A DNA stretch of 64,000 nucleotides from Halobaculum sp. MBLA0143 (lineage in GTDB: Archaea > Halobacteriota > Halobacteria > Halobacteriales > Haloferacaceae). Both the position numbers and the translations under genes were made by a program. The DNA lies in assembly GCF_041361465.1 (NCBI RefSeq), contig NZ_JBGKAC010000001.1:372001-436000 (forward strand), given 5' to 3'. Each line of letters starts with the position of its first letter. Within the stretch, counting starts at the first letter, position 1. The notes under the pieces are model-generated. The model saw nothing but the letters and a program-made list of their open reading frames with translations. It did no database searches and had not been told where the DNA came from. Positions 16,786-25,987 of the stretch are shown here, piece after piece.

Positions 16786-17366
16786 CAGGCGTCACCCGCC
16801 GTGGCGCCCTCGTTCTCTCGGCGGCGCCGGTCGGACTCCAGCCACTCGTGTTTGCCCAGCCCCGGCTGCTTGGCCGTCAGCCCGATCTTCGAGTCTCGGG
16901 GGTCGCGCTCGTCGATGCTCTTGGTGACGATCCGGACCCGCACGTCGTCGCCGACGCCCAGCGTCCGGTTCGACTCCGTCGAGGCGAGCTGTTGGTTCTC
17001 CCCGTCGTACGCGAGGTACTCGTCGGAGATCTGCGAGACGTGGAGCAGCCCGTCGACCGGCCCGATCCCGACGAACGCGCCGAACTCCACCACCTCGACG
17101 ACGCTCCCGTCGACCACCTCCTGCATCTCCGGGTCGAAGGTGAGAGCGTCGAACTCCGCCTCGTAGTAGACGCCGGGGCGACTCGGCAACACCGACCCCT
17201 GGCCGATGTCGTGGACCTCGACGACGCTGACGACGCTGCCGGCGTCCTCGTCGAGTCGGCCCTCCAGTTTGTCCTGCAACAGCTCCTTCACCCGCTGTGG
17301 GGTCACGTCCGCCAGGTGTTCCGGCGGCACCTCGACCGTGTCCTTGAGTCGTACCCGTTTGTACAT
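16785..17366 (-). CDS. rpoE1: DNA-directed RNA polymerase subunit E' (Rpo7)
   Basis: Stalk subunit of archaeal RNA polymerase, 193 residues, counterpart of eukaryotic RPB7. The N-terminal tip domain begins MYKRVRLKDTVEVPPEHL; the C-terminal S1 domain (about residues 80-170) has GSVVEVVEFGAFVGIGPVDG and LLHVSQISDEYLAYD. The acidic tail (EWLESDRRRRENEGATAGDA) is slightly extended. It is translationally coupled to spt4. A 123-bp gap separates it from the PIN gene upstream, enough for its own promoter. Confidence 0.97.
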   Translation of the reverse strand: MYKRVRLKDTVEVPPEHLADVTPQRVKELLQDKLEGRLDEDAGSVVSVVEVHDIGQGSVLPSRPGVYYEAEFDALTFDPEMQEVVDGSVVEVVEFGAFVGIGPVDGLLHVSQISDEYLAYDGENQQLASTESNRTLGVGDDVRVRIVTKSIDERDPRDSKIGLTAKQPGLGKHEWLESDRRRRENEGATAGDA

Positions 17367-17489
17367 TGTCGTGTATCGTGTTGGTCGCCGTCCCCTCGCT
17401 CGGGGCGACGGCCCGCTCGTTCGCTCGTTGGTCGTCCGCCCGGTCCGTCTGCCCGCCCCGCCTCCGTGCGGCCGGGGTGCGGTCCGCCG

Positions 17490-17930
17490 TTACGGCTCTG
17501 TTACGGCCAGTGTGTTCGCCCCCCTTAAACCGATTACGCGAACGTCCCGCGAGAGCAACCGGTCTCGCAGGCCGCGGTCGTTCGTCGCGGCGTACCGCGG
17601 CGACGACAGGGCGACCGTCTCCCCGTCCGCCACCGGGCCGGTCGTGTCCGCCGGCACCGACCCGGTCGCCAGCTCCACCACCGCGTCGTCGGCGTACTCT
17701 GCCCGCGCGTCCACGACCCGACACCGGTCGACGAGGTCCCGGCCGACGGACGCCGCCCGCGCCGGCTCTCCGTCGTCGGCCAACGACTCCAGTTCGTCGA
17801 CCACCGGTGCCGGAACGACCCGGTCGCCCGGCGCGACCCGGTCGAGCTCCTCGAACAGCCGGACGCCCGCCTGAACCGGTGCCGTCAGCACGCTCGTGTC
17901 GAGCACGACTGTCGCGGTGGACGGGGCCAC
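17490..17930 (-). CDS. PIN-domain protein (VapC9/Fcf1-type nuclease fold)
   Basis: A 146-residue PIN-fold protein, a class of metal-dependent RNases. The acidic residues expected at the active site are present: VVLDTSVLTAP at the start, VVDELESLADD, and YAATNDRGLRDRL near the end. It starts four bases after the eIF2-gamma stop, a linkage found in many archaea, so a role in translation or rRNA processing is likelier than a plasmid-type toxin. No antitoxin gene is adjacent. Confidence 0.9.
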   Translation of the reverse strand: MAPSTATVVLDTSVLTAPVQAGVRLFEELDRVAPGDRVVPAPVVDELESLADDGEPARAASVGRDLVDRCRVVDARAEYADDAVVELATGSVPADTTGPVADGETVALSSPRYAATNDRGLRDRLLSRDVRVIGLRGANTLAVTEP

Positions 17931-17934
17931 TGGC

Positions 17935-19161
17935 TCACTCCAGCAGCGTTCCGACGCCGATCAGTCGCCAGCGCGCGCCCATCCGGCGGTTGATGGCGAT
18001 CTTCGACGACGGATCCGCACACACCGGTCGTTTCAGCTGCACCTCACACTCGCCGCCGCGGGCGCTCGTGACGGAGCCGACCGTCGTGCTCGTCCCGACG
18101 GTGAGCATCAACGGCTCCCCGGTGGAGATCTCGTCGACGGCACCCTCGCCGACGACCCGGTCCAACAGCTCCACTTCCATCTCGAAGGCGTCCACCGTCG
18201 GCGGCAGACTCCCGGGCTCGCCGGCGATCTGCCCCGCCAACGCGTCACCCTTCGTCAGCGACGGGTCCAGCCCGGTGCCGACGCCGAGCAGTCCACCCGG
18301 ACCGACCTGGTCGACGGGCTCGTTGCCCGCCTGGAGCGACCGCACGGTCGTCTGAATCGGCTCGTAGCCCGTCTCGCCGCCCTCCTCGACCTCGCGGCCG
18401 GGGCGGAGCTCCAGTTCGTCGTCCGCCTCTAACGTGCCCTGTGCGAGCGAGCCGCCGACGACGCCCCCGAGGAGGTCCTCGTGGGTCGTCCCCGGTCGAT
18501 TGATGTCGAACGATCGAGCGACGAGCATCCGCGGCGACAGCGTCTCGTCGCGTTCCGGCGTCGGAATCTCCGACTCCAGGGTCTGGATCAACAGGTCCGT
18601 GTTGATCTCCTGTTGGGCGGAGATGGGGACGATGGGAGCGTCCTCGGCGATGGTGCCGGCGACGAACTCCTTGATCTGCTCGTAGTTGTCCCGCGCCTGT
18701 TCCGCGTCGACCAGATCCACCTTGTTCTGGGCGATGACGACGTTGTCGATGCCGATGATGTCCAACGCCATCAGGTGTTCTTCCGTCTGTGCCTGGGGCA
18801 CGTCCTCCGTCGCCGAGACGACGAGCACCGCGCCGTCCATGATCGACGCGCCCGCGAGCATCGTCGCCATCAGCGTCTCGTGACCCGGGGCGTCGACGAA
18901 CGAGACGGTTCGGAGGTGTTCCGTCGGTTCGCCGTGTTCCGGACACTCCTCGGCGACCGTGTAACACTCGGGAGCCTCGCAGTCGGGGCACTGCCGCAGC
19001 GTCGCGTCGGCGTACCCGAGTCTGATCGAGATCCCGCGTTTCATCTCCTCGCTGTGCTGGTCCGTCCACGACCCGGACAGCGCCTGCACCAGCGTCGTCT
19101 TCCCGTGGTCGACGTGGCCGACGAGTCCGATGTTCACCTCCGGTTGTGTGTTGTCCGTCAT
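17935..19161 (-). CDS. eif2g: Translation initiation factor eIF2 gamma subunit
   Basis: GTPase subunit of aIF2, which delivers initiator Met-tRNA to the small ribosomal subunit; 408 residues, normal length. G1 is [12 protein letters not shown], switch I holds [10 protein letters not shown], a zinc knuckle CPDC...C...C follows, then G3 [13 protein letters not shown] and G4 NKVDLV. Domains II and III follow ([20 protein letters not shown]). It leads a cluster with the PIN gene and RNA polymerase genes on the same strand. Confidence 0.98.
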   Translation of the reverse strand: MTDNTQPEVNIGLVGHVDHGKTTLVQALSGSWTDQHSEEMKRGISIRLGYADATLRQCPDCEAPECYTVAEECPEHGEPTEHLRTVSFVDAPGHETLMATMLAGASIMDGAVLVVSATEDVPQAQTEEHLMALDIIGIDNVVIAQNKVDLVDAEQARDNYEQIKEFVAGTIAEDAPIVPISAQQEINTDLLIQTLESEIPTPERDETLSPRMLVARSFDINRPGTTHEDLLGGVVGGSLAQGTLEADDELELRPGREVEEGGETGYEPIQTTVRSLQAGNEPVDQVGPGGLLGVGTGLDPSLTKGDALAGQIAGEPGSLPPTVDAFEMEVELLDRVVGEGAVDEISTGEPLMLTVGTSTTVGSVTSARGGECEVQLKRPVCADPSSKIAINRRMGARWRLIGVGTLLE

Positions 19162-19364
19162 GAGCCTCCAGAGAGAGTCTTACTCCCTGTTCGCTCGGTA
19201 CGACTGATAAAACTGCTGTTCTACCGACGGTACGACGGTGACCAGCCGGCACACCCCGCTGCCGTCTGCCGAACTGATCCCGAGAAGAGCCCCACCACGC
19301 CCCGACAGGGGGTGATCCACGAGCCGACAGGGTCACCGCGAACGCACAGCTGTCACGCGCGCCG

Positions 19365-20429
19365 TCACCGTTCGACCCACTCCACGCCCGCCACGGTCGA
19401 CACCACCTCCGGTCCGAACGCGCCGGCGGGAGTCTGGAACCCCGCCGGGGCGCCGTCGGCCACCCGGTCCGCGAGCGCGACGGCGCTGTGGGCGGTGAAA
19501 CGGTACGTCTCCGGCGTCCGGAGCCGCGCGGTCTCCGTCCTCTCGCCGTCCGTCACGCGGCCCCAGACGTACGTCTCGCCCGCCTCGCGGTCCCGTTCGT
19601 CCGGGCCGTCGACGACCCGGTCGACGAGCCCGTGGAGCAACGACTGGACCGGCGCCGCTCCGGCGAGGGGAGCCAGCCGGCTCCCCGCCCGCAGCAGTCG
19701 GCTCACCGCCCCCGGCTGGGCGGCGTACACGGTGACGTTCTCGATCCCGGTCGTGTGGTAAGCGGTCGACACGTCGCCCCACGGGATCGCCGCCGCACGG
19801 GTCTCCCCGCGGCCGAAGTCGATCCACCGGACGTCGTGCGCCAACGGCACGGACTGGAGGTGGCCGTCGCGTCGGACTGCCCCGCCGGCAGACAACGAGT
19901 CCACGACCGTGTGGGCGGTGCCCGGGGAGACGCTGCCCAGCCCCTGGAACCCCAGCGACAGCCGTGTCGCCGACGGCAGTCGGTCCGCGAGGTGGGCCGC
20001 CAGCGCGTCCGTCGGCACCACGTCGAACCCGACGCCCGGCAACACCGTCACCCCGGCCTCGCGGGCGGCGTCGTCGTAGCCCGCCAACGTCTCGAACACG
20101 CCGATCTCGCCGGTCACGTCGCAGTAGTCGGTCCCGGTCGACAGACACGCCTCGACGAGCGGCTCGGCCGTGTGGACGAACGGCCCGGCGCAGTTGCAGA
20201 CCACTGCTACGTCCGCGACCGCGTCGGCGACCGTCTCCCGGTCGTCCAGCGCGAACACGCGCGCGTCCACCCCGTGGTCGTCGGCGACGGCCGTCGTCGG
20301 CTCCCGTCGCCGCCCGGCGACGACCGGCGAGAGCCCACACGCTCGGGCCCGCTCGACGACGAGCCGCCCGGTGTAGCCGTACGCCCCGTACACGAGGAGC
20401 CGCCCGTCGTCTCCCGTCTGGTCGGTCAT
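19365..20429 (-). CDS. Saccharopine dehydrogenase-like NAD(P)-binding protein
   Basis: A 354-residue oxidoreductase of the saccharopine dehydrogenase-like/trans-acting enoyl reductase group. The N-terminus is a Rossmann fold with the family form VYGAYGYTGRLVVERARACG and VVAGRRRE. CNCAGPFVHTAEPLVEACL and DYCDVTGEI are typical of this subgroup, as is PGVGFDVVPTD. Bacterial relatives act in polyketide-lipid pathways; archaeal relatives are uncharacterised, so the substrate is open. Start at ATG 20429 (MTDQTGDDGRLL). It is divergent from the NOG1-type gene, 104 bases away. Confidence 0.88.
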   Translation of the reverse strand: MTDQTGDDGRLLVYGAYGYTGRLVVERARACGLSPVVAGRRREPTTAVADDHGVDARVFALDDRETVADAVADVAVVCNCAGPFVHTAEPLVEACLSTGTDYCDVTGEIGVFETLAGYDDAAREAGVTVLPGVGFDVVPTDALAAHLADRLPSATRLSLGFQGLGSVSPGTAHTVVDSLSAGGAVRRDGHLQSVPLAHDVRWIDFGRGETRAAAIPWGDVSTAYHTTGIENVTVYAAQPGAVSRLLRAGSRLAPLAGAAPVQSLLHGLVDRVVDGPDERDREAGETYVWGRVTDGERTETARLRTPETYRFTAHSAVALADRVADGAPAGFQTPAGAFGPEVVSTVAGVEWVER

Positions 20430-20533
20430 CGTTCGTCCGTCCGCGCCGGAGCCCCGAGTGGGGTTCGGTCGGGCCCGAACGGACGCGTTTATCAGGCCGA
20501 CACGCCTCAGTAGAGGTAACGAGCCACGAGCCG

Positions 20534-21496
20534 ATGATTTTCGAAGATCTCCCCACCACACCGACGGCCGAGGAGTTGGTCGACAAGGCCTTCTCCCGTG
20601 CCACTCGCGCCGGCCGCGCCAAGGACGGCCGCGAGGCCCAGGAGTCGATGCTGCGGACCGCCGGCAACGTCCTCTCGGACAACCTGGAGAACGTCGTCAC
20701 CGCCTGGCCGGACTTCGCCTACGAGGTGTCTCCGTTCTACTACGAACTCGCGGACGCGTTGGTCGACGTCGACGAGGTCCGCCAGTCGCTCAACGAGGTC
20801 GGCTGGGCCGGCGACCAGATCGAGAGCCTCCGGGACGACTACACCGGGAAGCTCCGCACCGCCGACCGCGAGACCGCACGCAAGACCCGGAAACAGGCGT
20901 TCGCTCGCTTCGCCGACATCACGGAGGAGGTGGCCGACGACCTCCGCCGTCTCAACGACGCCCGCAACGAACTGCGCGACCTCCCGGACATCGACCCGGA
21001 GGCACCCGTGATCGCCGTCGCGGGCTACCCCAACGTCGGCAAGTCCGCGTTCGTCAACAGCGTCACGCGCGCCAGCAACGAGACCGCCGAGTACCCGTTC
21101 ACCACCACCGGGATCCAGGTCGGGCACTTCGACCGCGACCGTGTCACCTACCAGATTATCGACACGCCGGGGCTGCTCGACCGCCCGGCCGACGAGCGCA
21201 ACGACGTGGAACAACAGGCCGTCTCCGCGCTCGCGCACGCCGCCGACGCCGTCCTGTTCCTCGTCGACGCCTCCGCACGGTGTGGCTACCCACTGAACGT
21301 GCAGTTGGACCTCCGGGAGGCCGTCGACGCAACCTTCGACGTGCCCGTCCTCACCGTCTGCAACAAGAGCGACGTGTCGAGAGACGTGGACGCCGAGGCG
21401 TACATGAGCGTCACCGAAGACGAGAACGTCGACGACGTGTTAGAGCGGGCGGCGGTGGCGGTGGGGTACGACCCGGGGCTGCCGTCGCGGGAGTGA
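20534..21496 (+). CDS. NOG1-family GTPase
   Basis: A 320-residue OBG/NOG1-type GTP-binding protein, associated with large ribosomal subunit maturation. Residues 1-165 form the helical NOG1 N-terminal domain; the G domain follows with AGYPNVGKSAFVNSVTRA (G1), the PFTTTG switch, DTPGLLDRP (G3) and CNKSD (G4). Start at ATG 20534 (MIFEDLPTTPTAEEL). Length matches archaeal members that lack the long eukaryotic C-terminus. Confidence 0.95.
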   Translation: MIFEDLPTTPTAEELVDKAFSRATRAGRAKDGREAQESMLRTAGNVLSDNLENVVTAWPDFAYEVSPFYYELADALVDVDEVRQSLNEVGWAGDQIESLRDDYTGKLRTADRETARKTRKQAFARFADITEEVADDLRRLNDARNELRDLPDIDPEAPVIAVAGYPNVGKSAFVNSVTRASNETAEYPFTTTGIQVGHFDRDRVTYQIIDTPGLLDRPADERNDVEQQAVSALAHAADAVLFLVDASARCGYPLNVQLDLREAVDATFDVPVLTVCNKSDVSRDVDAEAYMSVTEDENVDDVLERAAVAVGYDPGLPSRE

Positions 21497-21572
21497 GTCG
21501 TGGAACGACGACGTCGTCACGGCCGGCAGCGCGACCCTCAACACTCAAACCCGTCGAGACCAAGCCGGTAAC

Positions 21573-21890
21573 ATGGTCACAGTCACGGACTTCGTCGTCA
21601 GGCTCCTGACGAGCGCCGTCGAGATGGCGGCCAGGATCGGCGGCCAGGTCGCGCTCAAGGACCCGTTGTCGTTCGTCTCCGTGTTGTTCGGCACCGTCTT
21701 CGTCACCGGCGCGGTCGCGGTGCTGGGCTACCTCGCGGTCGGGGCGTTGTTCAACGAACTCGGGATCACGACGCCGACGCTCGGGCGCGGACAGCGCGAG
21801 GCCGACGGCCGCATCCCGACCGCGCGGCCGAACCCCGAGGCACAGCGGGAGGCGAAGGGCGCGGCGCGGGCGAAGCAGGACGAACGGTAG
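21573..21890 (+). CDS. Small membrane protein of unknown function
   Basis: A 105-residue protein with an amphipathic N-terminal helix, one clear membrane segment (FVSVLFGTVFVTGAVAVLGYLAVGALF) and a basic, Arg/Lys/Ala-rich tail (EAQREAKGAARAKQDER). I do not recognise a family. It follows the NOG1-type gene by 76 bases on the same strand. Confidence 0.75.
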   Translation: MVTVTDFVVRLLTSAVEMAARIGGQVALKDPLSFVSVLFGTVFVTGAVAVLGYLAVGALFNELGITTPTLGRGQREADGRIPTARPNPEAQREAKGAARAKQDER

Positions 21891-21917
21891 ACGAACGGAG
21901 ACGACTGGAGACGGCTA

Positions 21918-22913
21918 CTACTCCTCGCGGATCTCGTCGGGCGCGGCCTCGGCGGCCAGTTCGACGGCGGCGTCCAGGTCCGGCCCCAGCGGCGACCCGA
22001 CGACCAACGAGTCGGCGTGCTCCAGCACGGCGTCGATCCGGTCGGCGACCGTCTCGGGCGTGCCGGCGATACAGAACGCGTCGATCATCCCGGGCGTGAC
22101 GGCGTCGAACGCCTCCGAGAACGACCCTTCGGCGATCAGGTCGCCGATCTCCTCGGCGACGCCGTGGTCGACGCCGTGGCGGTCGAGCACGGGCGGCGGG
22201 GAGCCGGCGGCGACGAACGCCACCGGCGGCCGGGCGGCCTCGCGGGCGGCGTCGCCGTCCTCGCCGACGCTGACGCTGGCGTACGCCGCCAGATCGAAGT
22301 CGTCGGCGGTCTTCCCGTCGGCCTCGCCGATCCCCTCGGCGACGCGGTCACGCGCCCACGAGAGGTCCGCCGGGTGCGAGCCGTTGAACAACAGGCCGTC
22401 GGCGCGCTTGCCGGCCATCCGGCACATGTGTGGCCCCTCGCCGCCGACGTAGACGGGGATCGACGCCCCCTGTGGCGGCTCGTAGTTGAGGCCGGCGTCG
22501 TCGGCGTCGAACGTCCCCCCGCCGTCCACCCGTTCGCCCGCCCAGAGGTCGCGGGCGGTCTCGAACGCCTCCAGCACGGGCCGGAGCCCGCGGTCGTCCG
22601 CCATCCCGAGGTTCCGCAGCGTGGAGGGGTCGCCCGGGCCGAGTCCGAACACCGCGCGGCCGTCCGTGAGCTCGTCCAGCGTCGCCACCTCGCTGGCGAG
22701 CGTCACCGGGTGGCTCTCGAACGGGTTGGCGACGCCCGGACCGAGCCGGACGCCGTCCGTCTCCGTCGCCAGCCGAGTCGCCACAGCCGTCGCGTCGCGG
22801 TTGTTGTAGTGGTGCGAGACGAACACGGTGTCGTAGCCGGCCGTCTCGGCGGCGGCGCCCAGTTCGACGACCCGTTCGACCGGGTGCTCGGGGGTGAGTT
22901 CGATTCCGAGCAT
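21918..22913 (-). CDS. mer: 5,10-methylenetetrahydromethanopterin reductase-like F420-dependent oxidoreductase
   Basis: A 331-residue luciferase-fold flavin/F420 oxidoreductase. The start LGIELTPEHPVERVVELGAAAE and the segment TVFVSHHYNNRDATAVATRLA are characteristic, as are GVANPFESHPVTLASEVATL and VYVGGEGPHMCRMAG. Haloarchaea carry Mer homologues although they are not methanogens; a role in folate-type C1 transfer is assumed. Its ATG overlaps the cofE stop by one base (TGATG), which ties it to F420 synthesis. Confidence 0.9.
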   Translation of the reverse strand: MLGIELTPEHPVERVVELGAAAETAGYDTVFVSHHYNNRDATAVATRLATETDGVRLGPGVANPFESHPVTLASEVATLDELTDGRAVFGLGPGDPSTLRNLGMADDRGLRPVLEAFETARDLWAGERVDGGGTFDADDAGLNYEPPQGASIPVYVGGEGPHMCRMAGKRADGLLFNGSHPADLSWARDRVAEGIGEADGKTADDFDLAAYASVSVGEDGDAAREAARPPVAFVAAGSPPPVLDRHGVDHGVAEEIGDLIAEGSFSEAFDAVTPGMIDAFCIAGTPETVADRIDAVLEHADSLVVGSPLGPDLDAAVELAAEAAPDEIREE

Positions 22914-23662
22914 CAGAACTCCCACTCCCTGACGGCCTGTCTGACCAGATCACCCTCCACCGCTCGGAAGTGTGCGTCGCTCTCGCCGTGGTCGCCCCAC
23001 TCGAAGTCGCGGACGACGACGGCGGGCGTGCCGCTGTCGGCCTCGCCGGCGACGAGGTTGGCGGCGGCAGCGAGCTCGTCGACGACGTTCTCGACGGTGA
23101 CGCCCAACTCGCGCCCCTCGCGGTCCGTCTCGCCGCGGTAGTCGCGCCCGGGAGCGAGTCCCGCCCAGCCGACGGCGACCCCTCGCTGACCGTGGCGGAA
23201 CGGTCGCCCGGAGGTGTCGGTGACGACCACGTGGTCGGCCGGCAGCTCCGCCCGGATGCGGCTGGCCGACTCCGACGGTCGGCGCGGGAGGAGGAGGATG
23301 TCCCCCTCGGGGACGTTCGAGCGGTCGATGCCGGCGTTGACGCCGATGTGACCGAACCGTGTCTCCGTCAACAGGAACGGTGACTCCATCAACACCTCCG
23401 TCGACTCCTCCAAGACGGCCTGTGCGAACCGGGGGTCCTTCTGTTCACCTGTCACCTCCTCGAGGTTGTCGGCGATCTCGCGGGCCCGCGGTCCCGCGGG
23501 GAACTCCGAGAGCTCCGCGGCGCGATCCTCCGCCTTCGAGACGACGGTGGAGGCGACACACACCACGTCGTCCGGACGGAGGTCGACCCGGTCGCGGATC
23601 AGCGCCGCGAGGTCGTCGCCCGGCCGCACCTCCGGCACGTCCGGGACTGGAAACACGTCCAT
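22913..23662 (-). CDS. cofE: F420-0:gamma-glutamyl ligase
   Basis: A 249-residue GTP-dependent ligase that adds glutamates to the F420 deazaflavin side chain. Family motifs visible are VVCVASTVVSKAEDRAAEL, FGHIGVNAGIDRSNVPEGD, VVVTDTSGRPFRHGQRGVA and VENVVDELAAAANLVAGEAD. Length is normal. It is the first gene of a two-gene unit with mer, so the cofactor enzyme and a cofactor user are expressed together. Confidence 0.97.
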   Translation of the reverse strand: MDVFPVPDVPEVRPGDDLAALIRDRVDLRPDDVVCVASTVVSKAEDRAAELSEFPAGPRAREIADNLEEVTGEQKDPRFAQAVLEESTEVLMESPFLLTETRFGHIGVNAGIDRSNVPEGDILLLPRRPSESASRIRAELPADHVVVTDTSGRPFRHGQRGVAVGWAGLAPGRDYRGETDREGRELGVTVENVVDELAAAANLVAGEADSGTPAVVVRDFEWGDHGESDAHFRAVEGDLVRQAVREWEF

Positions 23663-23683
23663 ACCACCTCGTGGCGCTCCGCC

Positions 23684-24628
23684 TCAAAAACCGCCGTGGT
23701 GTTGGCTCGATTGTCCGGTGTCGGCAGTGGAGACGGTTCCCTCGTCGGCGTCCTTCCACTCTCCGAGCCCGGCGGGATCCAAGTGGACGTGGACGTCCGT
23801 CACCTCGCCGACGGCCAGGACACACTCTCGGAGTTCCGTCTCTAGGTCGTGGGCGGCCGCGAGCGTCATGTCGCCGTCCACCTCGGCGTGGAACTCCACC
23901 TCGACGCGGTGACCGACGTAGAAGGCGGTGAAGTCGTGGAGTCCGTACACGCCCCGGTGGTCTAGGATCGCCTCGCGGATCTCCCGTTGGAGCGACTCCG
24001 GCGGGGCGGCGTCCAGGAGGTACGTCAGGTTCTCGCGGGCCACCTCGACACCCTGCCAGACGACGAGCAGGCTGACGAACGCGCCGGCGACGGGGTCGAG
24101 AATCGGGCTGCCGGTCGCCATCCCGGCGACGCCCACCATCGCCGCGGCGGTGGTCCACAGGTCGTTCTTGCTGTCGGCCGCCAGCGCGGCGAGCCCGGGG
24201 GAGTTCACCTCCCGGTTCACCCGCACGGTGTACCAGTAACAGGCGCCGCGGTCCGCGAGCGCGAACAAGAGCCCGGCGACGAGGACGGCGCTGTACGTCG
24301 ACTCCGGCCCGGAGAGGTACGTCAGCAACGACTCGCGCAGCAACGCCAGCCCCAACAGGACCAACACGCCGCCGACGAACAACGCTGTCAGCGGTTCGAA
24401 CCGGTCGTGACCGTGTGGGTGGTCCTCGTCTGCCCCGTCGAAGGCGGCCCGCCCCCACACGAGGACGACGGCCCCGGCGAGCAGGTCCGCGACGGAGTGG
24501 ACCGCGTCCGCGACCAGCGCGATACTGCCGAACGTCACCCCGAGCGCTCCCTCCACGACGATCTTCAGCAGACTCGAGACGACGTTCACCCAGGACGCCT
24601 TCAGGAACTCTCGTCGCCGGTCTGTCAT
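23684..24628 (-). CDS. Cation diffusion facilitator (CDF) metal transporter
   Basis: A 314-residue divalent-metal/proton antiporter family protein. Six membrane segments can be placed in residues 10-205. Metal-site residues typical of CDF appear in VADAVHSVADLLAG (HxxxD in helix 2) and AADSKNDLWTT (DxxxD variant in helix 5). A short His loop HPHGHDRFEP follows helix 2. The cytoplasmic C-terminal domain carries DFTAFYVGHRVEVEFHAEVD and VTDVHVHLDPAG. Zinc or manganese are the usual substrates; which one is unknown. Start at ATG 24628 (MTDRRREFLKASW). Confidence 0.95.
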   Translation of the reverse strand: MTDRRREFLKASWVNVVSSLLKIVVEGALGVTFGSIALVADAVHSVADLLAGAVVLVWGRAAFDGADEDHPHGHDRFEPLTALFVGGVLVLLGLALLRESLLTYLSGPESTYSAVLVAGLLFALADRGACYWYTVRVNREVNSPGLAALAADSKNDLWTTAAAMVGVAGMATGSPILDPVAGAFVSLLVVWQGVEVARENLTYLLDAAPPESLQREIREAILDHRGVYGLHDFTAFYVGHRVEVEFHAEVDGDMTLAAAHDLETELRECVLAVGEVTDVHVHLDPAGLGEWKDADEGTVSTADTGQSSQHHGGF

Positions 24629-24757
24629 CGTCTCCCCTCGGCGACTGACGGGCAAAAAGCCACCCCTCGGTCGGTCGTGTGCCCGGCCGTCTCGACGGCA
24701 CGACGGAGCGGACGACCGCACGCCGGGAGAGCAACCGGCGGCGGGTCCGGGCGACGG

Positions 24758-25486
24758 TCAGACGGTGTCGATCCGCTCGGCCAGCCAGTCGACGGCGGCG
24801 TCGACGGCGTCCGGGTCCGTCCCGGACACCCGGACCCGAACTTCCCGGTCGGCCCGGGAGGGGTAGCTGCCGACGGCGACGTCGAACCGGTCGCCCGCGG
24901 CCGCGAGCGTCTCCGCCAGCGCACCCTCCGGCGCCGGCGACCGGACCGACCGAGACACTCGGTCGCCGCCGAACTCCTCGGCGACGTTGCCGAACACGCC
25001 TCGCATCTCCTCGGGCACGCCCGGGAGGAGGTAGACGCCGTCGACGACGGCGCCGGGCGCCAGCCCGACGGGGTTCTCGACGTGGCGGGCCCCGGCCGGC
25101 AGTGACGCCCAGGCGTCCGGATCGAAGTCGAGGTCGTACTGCTCGAACAGCTCCGGCTCCGCCTCGGCGAGCGCCGCGGCCGTCCGTTCGACGGCCGCGC
25201 GAGCCGCCTCGTGGACGACCACCTCGCGGTCCAGCGCGTCGGCGACCGCCGGCACCGTCAGGTCGTCGTGGGTGCCGCCGAGCCCGCCGGTGACGAGGAC
25301 GGCGTCGAACCGGTCGTGGTACGCTCGGATCCGGTCGACGAGCGTCGGCGGGTCGTCCGGCACGGTCAGGATGCGGCGGACGACGCCGCCGCGGTCGGTC
25401 ACCTGGCCGGCGAGCCACGTCGCGTTCGTGTTCTCCGTCTCCCCGGCGAGCAGTTCGTCCCCGACAGTGAGGATGGCGACTCTCAC
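24758..25486 (-). CDS. CinA-like molybdopterin-binding-fold protein
   Basis: A 242-residue protein with only the N-terminal CinA domain (MoaB/MogA fold). The start VRVAILTVGDELLAGETENT and the segments LVTGGLGGTHDDLTVPAVAD and LLPGVPEEMRGV are diagnostic. The C-terminal amidohydrolase domain of bacterial CinA is absent, as in many archaea, so nucleotide pyrophosphatase or pterin-related activity is possible but unproven. Start at GTG 25486; the longer frame upstream is basic and non-conserved. Confidence 0.92.
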   Translation of the reverse strand: MRVAILTVGDELLAGETENTNATWLAGQVTDRGGVVRRILTVPDDPPTLVDRIRAYHDRFDAVLVTGGLGGTHDDLTVPAVADALDREVVVHEAARAAVERTAAALAEAEPELFEQYDLDFDPDAWASLPAGARHVENPVGLAPGAVVDGVYLLPGVPEEMRGVFGNVAEEFGGDRVSRSVRSPAPEGALAETLAAAGDRFDVAVGSYPSRADREVRVRVSGTDPDAVDAAVDWLAERIDTV

Positions 25487-25561
25487 GACCACACGACACA
25501 CCCCGGGCAGAAAGCGCTGTGGACCGAAACGCACACGGCCCGCCCGCCACGACGGGGTGAC

Positions 25562-25777
25562 GTGAATCCGCGCCGTCTCGTCGCCGAACACCCGTTGCCG
25601 TCGTTGTTGAGCGTCGCGGCGGTCGCCGCCGTCGCCGCGACGCTGTGGCTGGCCGTCGCCGCCGCCGCCGAGACGACACTGACGATCCGTGTCGGGGCAC
25701 TCACCACCGTGCTCGTGGTGTTCGCCGCCGGATTCTGGTTTGGACCGCTCGTGTCGTGGTACGACGAGCGGTCGTAG
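25562..25777 (+). CDS. Small two-helix membrane protein
   Basis: A 71-residue protein with two hydrophobic segments (LLSVAAVAAVAATLWLAVAA and VGALTTVLVVFAAGFWFGPL) and the end SWYDERS. The GTG at 25562 is followed by NPRRLVAEHPLP. The codons for the last 12 residues lie in the first unit of a 57-bp tandem repeat that continues past the stop. No family recognised. Confidence 0.7.
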   Translation: MNPRRLVAEHPLPSLLSVAAVAAVAATLWLAVAAAAETTLTIRVGALTTVLVVFAAGFWFGPLVSWYDERS

Positions 25778-25902
25778 CCGGCGCGAGCGCTACTATTTGG
25801 ACCGCTCGTGTCGTGGTACGACGAGCGGTCGTAGCCGACGCGAGCGCTACTATTTGGACCGCTCGTGTCGTGGTACGACGAGCGGTCGTAGCCGGTGCGA
25901 GC
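25740..25902. repeat. 57-bp tandem repeat, nearly three copies, each with a hairpin
   Basis: Copies begin at 25740, 25797 and 25854; the third stops after about 49 bases. Copies differ at one or two positions only. Each contains GACCGCTC...GAGCGGTC with an inner GTCGT-GGT-ACGAC stem, predicting a hairpin of about 13 pairs with a two-base bulge. The first copy overlaps the end and stop codon of the small membrane protein gene. The other two are non-coding. Confidence 0.93.
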
Positions 25903-25987
25903 ACCCAGCTTCGGCGCGAACACTCGAGGCCGACACGAGCGCCCGAGAGTGGACGGAGTTTTCTCTCCGGCGGGTCACCCTCCGGTC

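Noticed and set aside
17490-17930. VapBC toxin-antitoxin pair
   Set aside because: The PIN gene is coupled to eIF2-gamma and no antitoxin gene is adjacent.
25740-25902. CRISPR array
   Set aside because: Units are directly joined with no variable spacers and no cas genes occur in the window.
25483-25923. Minus-strand frame encoding a 19-residue repeat (YDRSSYHDTSGPN)
   Set aside because: It arises only because the 57-bp repeat is a multiple of three; it overlaps two better-supported genes and is not acidic.
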